A stretch of 64,000 bases of DNA from Lysobacter antibioticus (GTDB lineage Bacteria; Pseudomonadota; Gammaproteobacteria; Xanthomonadales; Xanthomonadaceae). Shown here in pieces: positions 37,429-47,134 of this stretch (its first letter is position 1; each line of letters begins with the position of its first letter). The position numbers were made by a program, and so were the translations under genes. Location of the stretch: contig NZ_CP013141.1 of assembly GCF_001442535.1 (NCBI RefSeq), positions 2,761,538 to 2,825,537 on the forward strand, given 5' to 3'. The notes below the pieces were generated by a model. It saw nothing but the letters and a program-made list of their open reading frames with translations. It was not told where the DNA came from and searched no databases.

Positions 37429-37653
37429 CGAGGGTCATGGCGCGATTCTACATAGGCCGGCCGCGGGTTTCGGCCCCGGCGGCGGGCTCCGGACCGGCGG
37501 CGAAGGCGGCGGCGGCCGGGAATGGGGCCGCCGGCGCGGCCAATCCGTGCCCGCCTGCGCAGATCGCCGACGCCCGGAATCGGCGCCCCCGGCTGATTCG
37601 CCGGACCGATTCAGCTAGTCTGGGGGTCTCTCCTTCGACCCAGCCCTGCCCCG

Positions 37654-38913
37654 ATGTCATTGCCGCCCCTGAAAACCCGCGAACGCCTGTCCGAAGTCCG
37701 TTACGAAATCCGCGGTGAACTGGCCCGGCGAGCCCGTGAGTTGGAGGCCCAGGGACGCAAGCAGATCAAGCTCAACATCGGCAACCCCGGCGCCTTCGGC
37801 TTCCGCGCGCCCGAACATCTGCAGCGCGCGATCGCCGACCACATCGCCAACACCGATCCCTATACCCATCAGCAAGGCCTGCCGGCCGCGCGCGAAGCCA
37901 TCGCCGCGTTCCACAAGCGCCGCGGCACGCCCAACGCCTCGCCCGAGCGCGTGTTCGTCGGCAACGGCGTCAGCGAGCTGATCGACCTGTCGCTGCGCGC
38001 CCTGCTCAATCCCGGCGACGAAGTGCTGCTGCCCTCGCCCGACTACCCGCTGTGGTCGGCCGCGACCATCCTCAACGACGGCCGCCCGGTGTATTACCGC
38101 TGCCAGCCCGAGAACGGCTTCCTGCCCGACCCGGACGAGATCGAGCAATTGATCTCCAGCCGCACCCGCGCGATCGTGCTGATCAACCCGAACAACCCGA
38201 CCGGCGCGGCTTACCCGCGCGAGCTGATCGAACGCATCGTCGCGATCGCCGCGCGCCACAAGCTGCTGCTGATGTGCGACGAGATCTACGACTCGATCCT
38301 CTACGACGGTGCCCAGTTCACCCCGGTCGCGCCGATCGCCGGCGACCTGCCCTGCCTGAGCTTCGGCGGCCTGTCCAAGGTGCACCGCGCCTGCGGCTGG
38401 CGCGTGGGTTGGGCGGTGCTGTCGGGCGACCCGGTCGCCAGCGGCGACTTCCACCACGCCATGGACCTGCTCGGCGCGCTGCGCCTGTGCGCCAACGTGC
38501 CGGGCCAGTTCGCGATCGAAGCCGCGCTCAACGGCGAAGACACCATCACCCCGCTGTGCGTGCCGGGCGGACGCCTGTACGAGGCGCGCCGCGCGGTGAT
38601 CGAGTCGGTCGAAGCCAGCCGGCACCTGGAGCTGGTCGCGCCGGCCGGCGCCCTGTACGCGTTCCCGGCCGTGGTCGGCGCCGCCGCGCAGGGCTTCGAC
38701 GACCACAAGTTCGCGCTGGAACTGCTCGAAACCGAAGACGTGCTGGTGGTGCCGGGCTCGAGCTTCAACGTGCCCTACCGCAACCACTTCCGCGTCACCC
38801 TGCTGCCGCAGCCGGCCGAAGTGCGCGAGGTGTTCCAGCGCATCGAACGCGTGCTCGACCGTTACGCCGAGCGCGGCGCCCAGGTCGAAACGCAGCGCGC
38901 CGCGGTGGCCTGA
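37654..38913 (+). CDS. alaA: AlaA-type pyridoxal-phosphate aminotransferase
   Basis: 419 residues. Class I/II aminotransferase of the YfbQ/AlaA type: 'LNIGNPGAFGFRAPEHLQRA', 'GNGVSELIDLSLRALLNPGD', 'LLPSPDYPLWSAATILNDGR', 'LINPNNPTGAAYPRELIERI' and the PLP-binding Lys in 'LSFGGLSKVHRACGWRVGW'. It interconverts pyruvate/glutamate and alanine/2-oxoglutarate. The length fits the family (about 405-430). The SGNH hydrolase gene follows 7 bases after the stop, so the two are likely to be cotranscribed. Confidence 0.92.
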   Translation: MSLPPLKTRERLSEVRYEIRGELARRARELEAQGRKQIKLNIGNPGAFGFRAPEHLQRAIADHIANTDPYTHQQGLPAAREAIAAFHKRRGTPNASPERVFVGNGVSELIDLSLRALLNPGDEVLLPSPDYPLWSAATILNDGRPVYYRCQPENGFLPDPDEIEQLISSRTRAIVLINPNNPTGAAYPRELIERIVAIAARHKLLLMCDEIYDSILYDGAQFTPVAPIAGDLPCLSFGGLSKVHRACGWRVGWAVLSGDPVASGDFHHAMDLLGALRLCANVPGQFAIEAALNGEDTITPLCVPGGRLYEARRAVIESVEASRHLELVAPAGALYAFPAVVGAAAQGFDDHKFALELLETEDVLVVPGSSFNVPYRNHFRVTLLPQPAEVREVFQRIERVLDRYAERGAQVETQRAAVA

Positions 38914-38920
38914 AGCGACC

Positions 38921-39541
38921 ATGGCGCTGTCTTATCTCGCGCTCGGCGATAGCTACACCATTGGCGAAGCCGTGCCCGAAGCCGGGCGTTGGCCGCTGCA
39001 GATGGCCGGCACGCTGCGCGAGCGCGGCGTCGACCTCGCCGACCCGCGCATCATCGCCACCACCGGCTGGACCACCGACGAGCTCGCGCTCGCGCTGGAT
39101 CTGGCCGAACCGCTGGGGCAGTGGGATTTCGTCAGCCTGTTGATCGGCGTCAACAACCAGTACCGCGGCCGCAGCGCGGTGCAGTACGGCGTCGAGTTCC
39201 GCGAACTGCTCGAACGCGCGATCCGTTACGCCCACGGCCGCGCCGACCGCGTGCTGGTGCTGTCGATCCCCGATTGGGGCGCGACCCCGTTCGGCGCCAG
39301 CGACAAGCGCAGCCCGGCGACGATCGGCGCCGAGCTCGATGTGTTCAATCAGGCCGCGCGCGATATCTGCACGCGGCATGGCGTCGCCTTCGTCGACATC
39401 ACTCCGGTCTCGCGCGCACGCGGCAGCGAAGCGGCGATGGTCGCCGAGGATGGCCTGCATCCGTCGGCGGCGATGTACACGCAGTGGACCGAACTGGCCG
39501 TGCCGGTGGCGCAGCGGCTGCTGGCCTCGCGCGCGGACTGA
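38921..39541 (+). CDS. SGNH/GDSL-family hydrolase
   Basis: 206 residues. Block I is 'LALGDSYTIGEAVPE' with the nucleophile Ser. Block III is 'LLIGVNNQYRG' with the oxyanion Asn. Block V is 'VAEDGLHPSAAMY' with the Asp-x-x-His pair. No signal peptide is seen, so it is probably a cytoplasmic esterase or lysophospholipase-like enzyme; the substrate is unknown. It directly follows alaA. Confidence 0.92.
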   Translation: MALSYLALGDSYTIGEAVPEAGRWPLQMAGTLRERGVDLADPRIIATTGWTTDELALALDLAEPLGQWDFVSLLIGVNNQYRGRSAVQYGVEFRELLERAIRYAHGRADRVLVLSIPDWGATPFGASDKRSPATIGAELDVFNQAARDICTRHGVAFVDITPVSRARGSEAAMVAEDGLHPSAAMYTQWTELAVPVAQRLLASRAD

Positions 39542-39668
39542 ACGCGGCCGCGCCGAGTGCGGCGACGGTGTACTCGATGCCGCCCCGTCGCGACCGCCGA
39601 GCGCGGGCCGCGCCGGGATGCCAAACTGCCGCCGGCGGCACGGCCGCGAACGGAGTCCGGACCCAGCA

Positions 39669-40364
39669 ATGAACGAAGCGGTACAAGCCATGGCCCACGG
39701 ACAGGCGGACCGCATCGCGCGCGCCTATCTGCCCGAGCACCCGCTCGGCAATCGTTGGGACTATTACTACAGCCGCGCCAAGCTCGGCAGCGATCCGCTC
39801 TATCCGGGCGTCAGCGCAGCCTTGCGCGGCACCCGCGCGCCGCTGCTGGACCTGGGCTGCGGCCTCGGCCTGCTCGCCCACACCTTGCTGGCCGACGGCA
39901 TCCGCCTGCCGTATCGCGGCGTCGACAGCGATGCGGCGAAGATCCGCCGCGCCACCCGCGCCGCGGCGCGGGTCGGCCTGGATCAGGCCGTGTTCGAGAC
40001 CGTCGACCTCGCTCACGAAGTGCCTGAGCATCGCGGCAGCGTGGTGATGCTCGACGTGCTGCAGTTCATTCCCTACCCGGCGCAGGCACGCGCGATCGAC
40101 GCCATGATCGCGATGCTGACCCCGGGCGCGCGCCTGGTGATCCGCACCGGCCTCGACGACGGCACCCACCGTGCCCGCATCACCCTCGCGGTCGACCTGT
40201 TCTCGCGCGCGCTGGGCTGGATGAATGCGATGCCGCGCTACTACCCCAACGGAGAAGGTTTGCGCGCGCGCTTGCGCGAAGCCGGTCTCGAGGTCGAGTT
40301 CACGCCGCTGTTCGGGCGCACGCCGTTCAACAACTGGCGGATCGTGGCGGCGCGACCGGAGTGA
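39669..40364 (+). CDS. class I SAM-dependent methyltransferase
   Basis: 231 residues from the ATG at 39669. Motif I is 'LLDLGCGLGLLAHTLLADGI'; the acidic end of beta-2 is 'YRGVDSDAAKI'; motif IV-like 'SVVMLDVLQFIPYPAQARAI' follows; motif VI is 'PGARLVIRTGLDDG'. The N-terminal 'HPLGNRWDYYYSRAKLGSDP' resembles methyltransferases found in aryl-polyene type and lipid gene sets, but none of those genes is here. It is 127 bases after the SGNH hydrolase. The substrate cannot be told from sequence. Confidence 0.85.
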   Translation: MNEAVQAMAHGQADRIARAYLPEHPLGNRWDYYYSRAKLGSDPLYPGVSAALRGTRAPLLDLGCGLGLLAHTLLADGIRLPYRGVDSDAAKIRRATRAAARVGLDQAVFETVDLAHEVPEHRGSVVMLDVLQFIPYPAQARAIDAMIAMLTPGARLVIRTGLDDGTHRARITLAVDLFSRALGWMNAMPRYYPNGEGLRARLREAGLEVEFTPLFGRTPFNNWRIVAARPE

Positions 40365-40391
40365 GGGGCACGCGGTAACCGGACAGGGCGC

Positions 40392-40415
40392 GGTCGCGGC
40401 TCGCGCCGCTCCTAC
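40392..40415 (-). repeat. REP element
   Basis: Single GTAGGAGCGGCGCGAGCCGC-type palindromic copy (minus orientation) between the methyltransferase and the deacetylase genes, which converge here. It may act in transcript termination. Confidence 0.85.
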
Positions 40416-40442
40416 CCTTATCGGCTCGGCCCAGGCGGCCCC

Positions 40443-41228
40443 TCATTCGACCGACGGCACCACGCAGCGATAATCCAGCTCGCGCAAACGCCGCAACAAC
40501 ACCGCCATGGTCTCGACATTGCGCCCATGGCGCGCGCCCTCGTGCATCAGCACGATCGCGCCCGGCGCGAGATCTTTTTCGATCCGCGCCACCACCGTGG
40601 CCGGGTCGGCCGCGACTGCATCGAAGCCGCGCGCGCTCCACGCCACCCGGATCAAACCGTGCGTGCTCAAGGGCTGCGCGGTGAACGGATTGGCCATGCC
40701 GACCACCGCCCGGAACCAGCGCAGGCGCAAGCCGGGGATCAAGGCCTGCAGTCGCGCCTGGGCGCCGCCGATCTCGGCGGCCATCGCCGCCGGCCCCAGC
40801 ATCCAGAACCGCGCCGCGGGGTGGCTGGCGCTGTGGTTGCCCAGGTCGTGGCCGCGGCGGACGATCTCGCGTAGCAAGTCGGCGCGTTGTTCGGCGCGCT
40901 GCGCGACCACGAAGAAGGTGGCCTTGGCCTGGTGGGCGTCGAGCAGATCGAGCAGGGCCAGGGTGTCGTCGGAGGGGCCGTCGTCGATGGTCAGCCAGAT
41001 CGCGCGTTCGCGGGTCGGCAGCCGCGACAGCACCGGGCTGAACAGACGCGAACGCGGCCACAGGGTGCCCCAGACCATCGCCCCGTGGCTCAGCAGCAAG
41101 GCCGGCAGGCCGACGGTCCAGCCGTAGCGCGCCCACAAGGCGACCATCAGCAGCTGCGAGCCGAGGAACAGCCACAGCCAGACACCAGGACGGCGCGGAG
41201 GACGATGGGCGACGAGGATGGCGTTCAT
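40443..41228 (-). CDS. membrane-anchored polysaccharide deacetylase-like protein
   Basis: 261 residues. Two N-terminal membrane helices ('LWLFLGSQLLMVALWARYGW', 'TVGLPALLLSHGAMVWGTLW') are followed by a NodB-type domain: 'AIWLTIDDGPSDDTLALLDL' with the paired Asp, 'KATFFVVAQRAEQ' and 'GHDLGNHSASHP' with the two metal His. The late motif is 'GAIVLMHEGARHGRN'. The family removes N- or O-acetyl groups from surface sugars or peptidoglycan at the cell envelope. The substrate is unknown. Confidence 0.9.
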   Translation of the reverse strand: MNAILVAHRPPRRPGVWLWLFLGSQLLMVALWARYGWTVGLPALLLSHGAMVWGTLWPRSRLFSPVLSRLPTRERAIWLTIDDGPSDDTLALLDLLDAHQAKATFFVVAQRAEQRADLLREIVRRGHDLGNHSASHPAARFWMLGPAAMAAEIGGAQARLQALIPGLRLRWFRAVVGMANPFTAQPLSTHGLIRVAWSARGFDAVAADPATVVARIEKDLAPGAIVLMHEGARHGRNVETMAVLLRRLRELDYRCVVPSVE

Positions 41229-41358
41229 GCGCGGCGGGCGGTTCCGAGGGTCGGGAGGGGCTCCGCGGCAGCCCGAGACGCCGGCGGATGCCGCATCCTA
41301 CCTTGCGGCGTAGACTGCCCGCCCCCACCTTGCCCCTATCCCCGCCCGGCTGACCTCC

Positions 41359-42285
41359 ATGTCCCTCGACCCTGCCCTGCGTTCGCGCATCGAAACCCTG
41401 CTCCAGTCCAACCGCGTCGTTCTGTTCATGAAGGGCGGCCCCACCGCGCCGCAATGCGGCTTCTCGGCCAAGGCCTCCGGCGCGCTCAACGCGCTGCTGC
41501 CGCAGGGCTATGCCCATGTCGACGTGCTGGCCGACGCTGAGATCCGCGAGGGCATCAAGCAATACGGCGAGTGGCCGACGATCCCGCAGCTCTACATCGA
41601 CGCACAACTGGTCGGCGGCAGCGACATCGTCGAGCAGATGGCCGCCAGCGGCGAGCTGCACGAACTGCTCGGCCTGCCGGTCCCGGACCGCAGCCCGCCG
41701 AAGCTGACCATCACTCCGGCCGCGGCGAAGATGTTGCGCGACGCGGTGGCCAATGCCGGCGACAACTACGCGGTGCAGCTTGAAGTCGATGCGCGCCACA
41801 ACGTCCGTCTGCAACTGGCGCCGGTCGACGCCAACGCCATCGCCGTCGAGGCCGAAGGCGTGCGCGTGCAGACCGACTGGATCAACGCCCGCCGCGCCGA
41901 CGGCGTCAGCATCGACTGGGCCGACGACGAACGCGGCCGCGGCCTGGTCATCACCAACCCCAACGCCCCGCCGGCGGTGCAGCCGATCGCCCCCGAGCAG
42001 GCGCTCGCGCGCGCCGGCGAAGGCTCGCTGCGCGTGGTCGACGTGCGTCCCGCCGACGAACGCGCGATCGCCCGCGTCGGCATCGCTTTCGATACCTTCG
42101 ATGCCGGCACCGATGCCCTCGAAGGCCTGCCCAAGGACACCCCGCTGGCGTTCCTGTGCCACCACGGCGGCCGCAGCGCCCAGGCCGCCGAGCACTTCCG
42201 CCAGCTCGGTTTCCGCGAGGTCTACAACATCGAAGGCGGCATCGACGCCTGGGCCAACCTGGACGCTTCGATTCCGAAGTACTGA
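41359..42285 (+). CDS. Grx4-type monothiol glutaredoxin fused to HesB-like and rhodanese domains
   Basis: 308 residues in three parts. Residues 1-105 are a monothiol glutaredoxin with Cys33 in 'PQCGFSAK' and 'WPTIPQLYIDAQLVGGSDIV'. Residues about 112-200 resemble an A-type (HesB/IscA) carrier fold ('LTITPAAAKMLRDAVANAGD') but contain none of its cysteines. Residues about 205-308 are a rhodanese domain ('LRVVDVRPADE') with Cys267 in 'FLCHHGGRSAQAA'. CGFS glutaredoxins carry 2Fe-2S clusters; the fusion suggests sulfur handling or cluster transfer in one polypeptide. A terminator follows 38 bases on. Confidence 0.9.
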   Translation: MSLDPALRSRIETLLQSNRVVLFMKGGPTAPQCGFSAKASGALNALLPQGYAHVDVLADAEIREGIKQYGEWPTIPQLYIDAQLVGGSDIVEQMAASGELHELLGLPVPDRSPPKLTITPAAAKMLRDAVANAGDNYAVQLEVDARHNVRLQLAPVDANAIAVEAEGVRVQTDWINARRADGVSIDWADDERGRGLVITNPNAPPAVQPIAPEQALARAGEGSLRVVDVRPADERAIARVGIAFDTFDAGTDALEGLPKDTPLAFLCHHGGRSAQAAEHFRQLGFREVYNIEGGIDAWANLDASIPKY

Positions 42286-42323
42286 TCGATCGGCAGTTCT
42301 GATCGATCGGCAAGCCCGCATCG

Positions 42324-42358
42324 AACGGCCGCGACGCCCTGCGTCGCGGCCGTTTCGT
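42324..42358 (+). terminator. Rho-independent terminator
   Basis: Perfect 14-bp arms AACGGCCGCGACGC and GCGTCGCGGCCGTT flank the loop CCT, then TCGTTTTG. It ends the glutaredoxin-fusion gene. Confidence 0.88.
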
Positions 42359-42406
42359 TTTGTGGGCCGGGCTGGCGGATCGCCGCGCCGGCTCGGGCGG
42401 GTGCGC

Positions 42407-42430
42407 GGTCGCGACTCGCGTCGCTCCTAC
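42407..42430 (-). repeat. REP element (variant)
   Basis: GGTCGCGACTCGCGTCGCTC-type copy, with paired changes in both arms relative to the usual REP, between the terminator and the NIPSNAP gene. Confidence 0.8.
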
Positions 42431-42589
42431 CCGAGCGCTGGCAACGCCGCGGATGGTCGTCGCTCTACCAACTTCTGGCCGATGGACATGGCGTGGCCAT
42501 CGCCTAAGCTCGGCGCCGGCAACCACGCCTTGCCCCTTGCCCGCACGACCATCGCCACGGACCGGCGCATCCGACCCGGAGTCTTCTTC

Positions 42590-43039
42590 GTGAACGCTAC
42601 CGCCGTGCCCGCCCTTCGCCGTTGTGCGCTCGCCCTGCTTCTGTGCCTGCTCTGCGCCGCCCCCGTGGCCCAGGCCAGCGACACCCCGGCCGCCACCGCC
42701 GCTCCCGTACAACAACTGCGCATCTACGAAATCTTCGAAGACACCAAACCGCATTTCCACGCCCGCTTCCGCGATCACGCCCTGCGCATCATGCGCCGCT
42801 ACGACTTCCGCATCGTCGCTATGTGGGAGACCAAAACCGCGCAGCGCACCGAATTCGCCTACCTGCTCGAATGGCCCGACGAGACGACGATGAAGGACCG
42901 CTGGAGCAAGTTCATGGCCGACGAAGAATGGTCCGAGATCAAGCGCCAGACCCGCGTGCACGGCCGCATGGTCGGCGAGATCCAGGACCGCACCCTGCGC
43001 GTCGTCCCGTATTCGCCGCAGCAGCGGTTGTTGGATTGA
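42590..43039 (+). CDS. exported NIPSNAP-family protein
   Basis: 149 residues from a GTG at 42590, chosen because it puts a clean signal peptide first ('RCALALLLCLLCAAPVAQA', cleaved near ASD). The mature domain has the NIPSNAP ferredoxin-like fold: 'QLRIYEIFEDTKPHFHARFR', 'FRIVAMWETK', 'FAYLLEWPDETTMKDRWSKF' and 'MADEEWSEIKRQT'. The role of secreted NIPSNAP proteins is not known. An upstream in-frame ATG (42484) would bury the signal peptide and is rejected. Confidence 0.82.
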   Translation: MNATAVPALRRCALALLLCLLCAAPVAQASDTPAATAAPVQQLRIYEIFEDTKPHFHARFRDHALRIMRRYDFRIVAMWETKTAQRTEFAYLLEWPDETTMKDRWSKFMADEEWSEIKRQTRVHGRMVGEIQDRTLRVVPYSPQQRLLD

Positions 43040-43070
43040 TGCGGCCGTAGCCGGAGCGCCGCCTGCGAGG

Positions 43071-43185
43071 GTAGGAGCGGCGCGAGCCGCGACGCAGGCT
43101 GACGGACTGCGGCGTCGGTTCGGGTGGGCGCGCGGTCGCGACTTGCGTCGCTCCTACCCAAGAGCGGCGGCGTCGCTCCTACAGG
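43071..43185. repeat. REP elements, convergent pair and partial copy
   Basis: GTAGGAGCGGCGCGAGCCGC-type copy at 43071-43094, an opposite variant at 43134-43157, and a partial GGCGTCGCTCCTAC arm near 43167-43181. They lie between the convergent NIPSNAP and DUF924 genes. Confidence 0.82.
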
Positions 43186-43220
43186 GGATACGACGCGTTC
43201 GCGGGGAAACGCGCCCCGGC

Positions 43221-43778
43221 TCAGCCCTTGAACCCGCCGCCATCGAGATAGGCCTGCTCCTCGACCGTGCTGTCCCGACCGAGCGCGGCATTGCGGTGCG
43301 GGAAGCGGCCGAAGCGCTCGATGATCTCGAGATGAGCCAGGGCCCACTGCGCGGCGTCGCTGCCGTCCTGGTTCGGCGGCAGGCCACGGTGCAATTCGAC
43401 CGAACGGCGTTGATCGTCGATGGCCTCGGAATGCTCGAACGGCAAATAGAAGAACGCGCGCAGCGCCGGCTCGATGCTGCGGTCGTGGCCGAGTTCGAGC
43501 GCGCGCCGAGCGTAGTGCCGCGCGAGCGGGTCGGTCGCGTAGGAATGCGCGCTGCCGCGGAAGACGTTGCGCGGAATCTGATCGAGCAGGATCAACAGGG
43601 CCAGCGCGGATTCGGCATCGCGCTCGACCCAATCGTCGTGTTCGCGCCGCGCCGCGGCATGGTGCGCTTCGAGAAAGCCGCTGCGGCATTGGTGATCGAA
43701 GCTGTCGTTGCGATCGAACCAACGGGCGGGCCCGGCGTTGCGCCAGAAATCGACGACGTCTTTCGCGGTCACGGACAT
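43221..43778 (-). CDS. DUF924 family protein
   Basis: 185 residues. Family marks are 'DVVDFWRNAGPARWFDRNDS', 'LALLILLDQIPRNVFRGSAH' (the most conserved part), 'FFYLPFEHSEAIDDQRRSVE' and 'RFGRFPHRNAALGRDSTVEE'. It is an all-helical soluble protein, TPR-like in related structures. The function is unknown. It stands alone between REP elements and the gene at 43899. Confidence 0.93.
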   Translation of the reverse strand: MSVTAKDVVDFWRNAGPARWFDRNDSFDHQCRSGFLEAHHAAARREHDDWVERDAESALALLILLDQIPRNVFRGSAHSYATDPLARHYARRALELGHDRSIEPALRAFFYLPFEHSEAIDDQRRSVELHRGLPPNQDGSDAAQWALAHLEIIERFGRFPHRNAALGRDSTVEEQAYLDGGGFKG

Positions 43779-43898
43779 GCGGGTTCTCGCTGAGGATCAA
43801 GTGGCGAACCCTAGCAAACCAAGCGCGAAGCTGTCGCGCTCACCCTGCGACGGGCACCAAGCCGCATCGACATGAATCGCCGAAGATCGCAGGCCGCA

Positions 43899-44468
43899 TC
43901 AAGCGGCCTGATCCTCGCCCAACTGCGTCTCCAGCTCGTTGATCCAGGCCACGGTGATGCTTTCCATGGTCACCGCGTGGATCAAGGGACGGATCGGCCC
44001 GGCCGAGTACGAATGCGAGACGAAACGCGCATGGCATTCGCGAAAAGTCAGCCAGGCTTCGTGCGCCCGCTCGAACGCCGCCAGGCCGTCGCCGTCGAGC
44101 TGCTTGCGCAGATGCGCGACCAAGCCCTGCAAGCGCACTTCCTCGCGGCTGAGTTCGGCGATCGCCTGCTGGCTCATGTCGGCTTCGCTGACCCGCGCGT
44201 CCTCGTTGTCGCGCGCGACCGCGGCGGCCTTGCTGAAGTAACTGTCGGCGATGCGCGCCGCGGTTTCGGCCTTGCCGACCAGCCGGCTTTCGAAGCGGCG
44301 CAGTTCCTCGACGCTGGTATGAGCGCCGTCGAGCTCCTGCTTGAGCGCCAGCAACTGCTTGCCGCGCTCGATCGCGTCGACCGTGCCGCGACGTTCGGCG
44401 AAACGCTGGATGAAGTAGAACGCCCAGGTAAGCAAGGCGCCGATGATGGTGAAGATGAGCTGTTCCAT
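43899..44468 (-). CDS. membrane-anchored protein with LprI/DUF1311-like C-terminus
   Basis: 189 residues. One N-terminal membrane helix ('LIFTIIGALLTWAFYFIQRF') is followed by a helical region rich in charged residues. The C-terminal domain 'AAFERAHEAWLTFRECHARF' running to 'SYSAGPIRPLIHAVTMESIT' recalls the W-x-x-[FY]-R-x-x-[HC]...G-[ST]...T-x-x-R pattern of DUF1311/LprI lysozyme-inhibitor domains, though most of its cysteines are absent. The role is unknown. Confidence 0.62.
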   Translation of the reverse strand: MEQLIFTIIGALLTWAFYFIQRFAERRGTVDAIERGKQLLALKQELDGAHTSVEELRRFESRLVGKAETAARIADSYFSKAAAVARDNEDARVSEADMSQQAIAELSREEVRLQGLVAHLRKQLDGDGLAAFERAHEAWLTFRECHARFVSHSYSAGPIRPLIHAVTMESITVAWINELETQLGEDQAA

Positions 44469-44775
44469 GACCTGTCCTCCGGCCGTGGAATACAGTGTCG
44501 GCGCGCGAGGTCTCAGGCCGTGCGATGTCGTGTGCTTGGCGTCGCAGAACCCCTATAAAAACAGGCTTATCCGCTCGTTCATCGATAAACGGTTCAGGGC
44601 TGCGCGGCGGATCTGCGATGGCGGACACGGCGCGCGCGCAAAGCGGTTGCTGCCCTCACCGCAACCCCTCTCCCGCGGGCGGGAGAGGGATTTTGTGCGT
44701 TGGCGCTTACACGTGAGTGATCCGTCATGACGGCGCGAATCACTCAAAGGCGGAAAGGCTGGCGCGCTGCGGCGG
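44469..44775. other. intergenic region with one GC-rich hairpin repeat
   Basis: No gene is seen. A CCTCACCGCAACCCCTCTCC / GGGCGGGAGAGGG hairpin at about 44652-44694 is of the same family as that near 24708. Confidence 0.6.
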
Positions 44776-45552
44776 TTATTCGTCGAAGCGCAAATGCCGC
44801 ACCGACTTGCCGTGGCGGCGGATCAGCTTCAGCGCTTCGATGCCGACGCTGATGTGGGTGTCGACGAAGTTCGCGCTGACCTTGGCGTCCGAGGCTTCGG
44901 TCTTGACGCCTTCGGGGATCATCGGCTGGTCGGACACCAACAGCAGCGCGCCGCAGGGAATGCGGTTGGCGAAGCCGGCGGCGAACACGGTCGCGGTCTC
45001 CATGTCGATGGCCATGCAGCGCATCTGGCGCAGGCGTTCCTTGAAGGCTTCGTCGTGCTCCCAGACGCGGCGGTTGGTGGTGTAGACCGAGCCCGTCCAG
45101 TAGTCGTGGCCGAGGTCGCGGATGGTGGTCGAGACCGCGCGTTGCAGGGCGAAGGCCGGCAGGGCCGGCACTTCCGGCAGCAGGTAATCGTTGGAGGTGC
45201 CTTCGCCGCGGATCGCCGCGATCGGCAACACCAGGTCGCCGAGCTGGTTCTTGCGCTTGAGGCCACCGCACTTGCCGAGGAACAACACCGCCTTGGGCAT
45301 GATCGCCGACAGCAGGTCCATCATGGTCGCGGCGTTGGGGCTGCCCATGCCGAAGTTGATCATGGTGATGCCGTCGAAGGTCGCGCTCGGCATCGGCCGG
45401 TCCAGGCCGACCACTTCGGCGCCGGTCAGGCGCGCGAAGGTGTGCAGGTAGCCGCCGAAATTGGTCAGCAGGACGTGCTCGCCGAACTGGTCCAGGGGCA
45501 CGCCGGTGTAGCGCGGCAGCCAGTTTTCGACGATCTGTTCTTTCTCTTTCAT
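44776..45552 (-). CDS. amn: AMP nucleosidase, short form (catalytic domain only)
   Basis: 258 residues from the ATG at 45552; 16 further in-frame residues up to 45600 are Gln-rich and unlike the family. Purine nucleoside phosphorylase fold: 'TMINFGMGSPNAATMMDLLS', 'AVLFLGKCGGLKRKNQLGDL', 'LPIAAIRGEGTSNDYLLPEV' and 'MRCMAIDMETATVFAAGFAN' with the catalytic E-T-A-T. E. coli Amn is about 484 residues with an extra N-terminal regulatory domain, which is absent here. It splits AMP to adenine and ribose 5-phosphate. Confidence 0.9.
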   Translation of the reverse strand: MKEKEQIVENWLPRYTGVPLDQFGEHVLLTNFGGYLHTFARLTGAEVVGLDRPMPSATFDGITMINFGMGSPNAATMMDLLSAIMPKAVLFLGKCGGLKRKNQLGDLVLPIAAIRGEGTSNDYLLPEVPALPAFALQRAVSTTIRDLGHDYWTGSVYTTNRRVWEHDEAFKERLRQMRCMAIDMETATVFAAGFANRIPCGALLLVSDQPMIPEGVKTEASDAKVSANFVDTHISVGIEALKLIRRHGKSVRHLRFDE

Positions 45553-45682
45553 GGTCTGTGCCTGTTCTTGTTGTTGTCCGGCCATTGTCGCACCGCCCAT
45601 GACGATAGTCAGGGTTGGCAGGGGCTCGGGCGGCCGTTACGGTTCCGAGGTTGTCCGTCGCTCGCTCTGTCTGGGGGAATCC

Positions 45683-47130
<1,448 letters not shown>

Positions 47131-47134
<4 letters not shown>

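Noticed and set aside
35119..37455. A 778-codon plus-strand frame opposite the QEGLA and rsgA genes
   Set aside because: It is a shadow of two recognised minus-strand genes.
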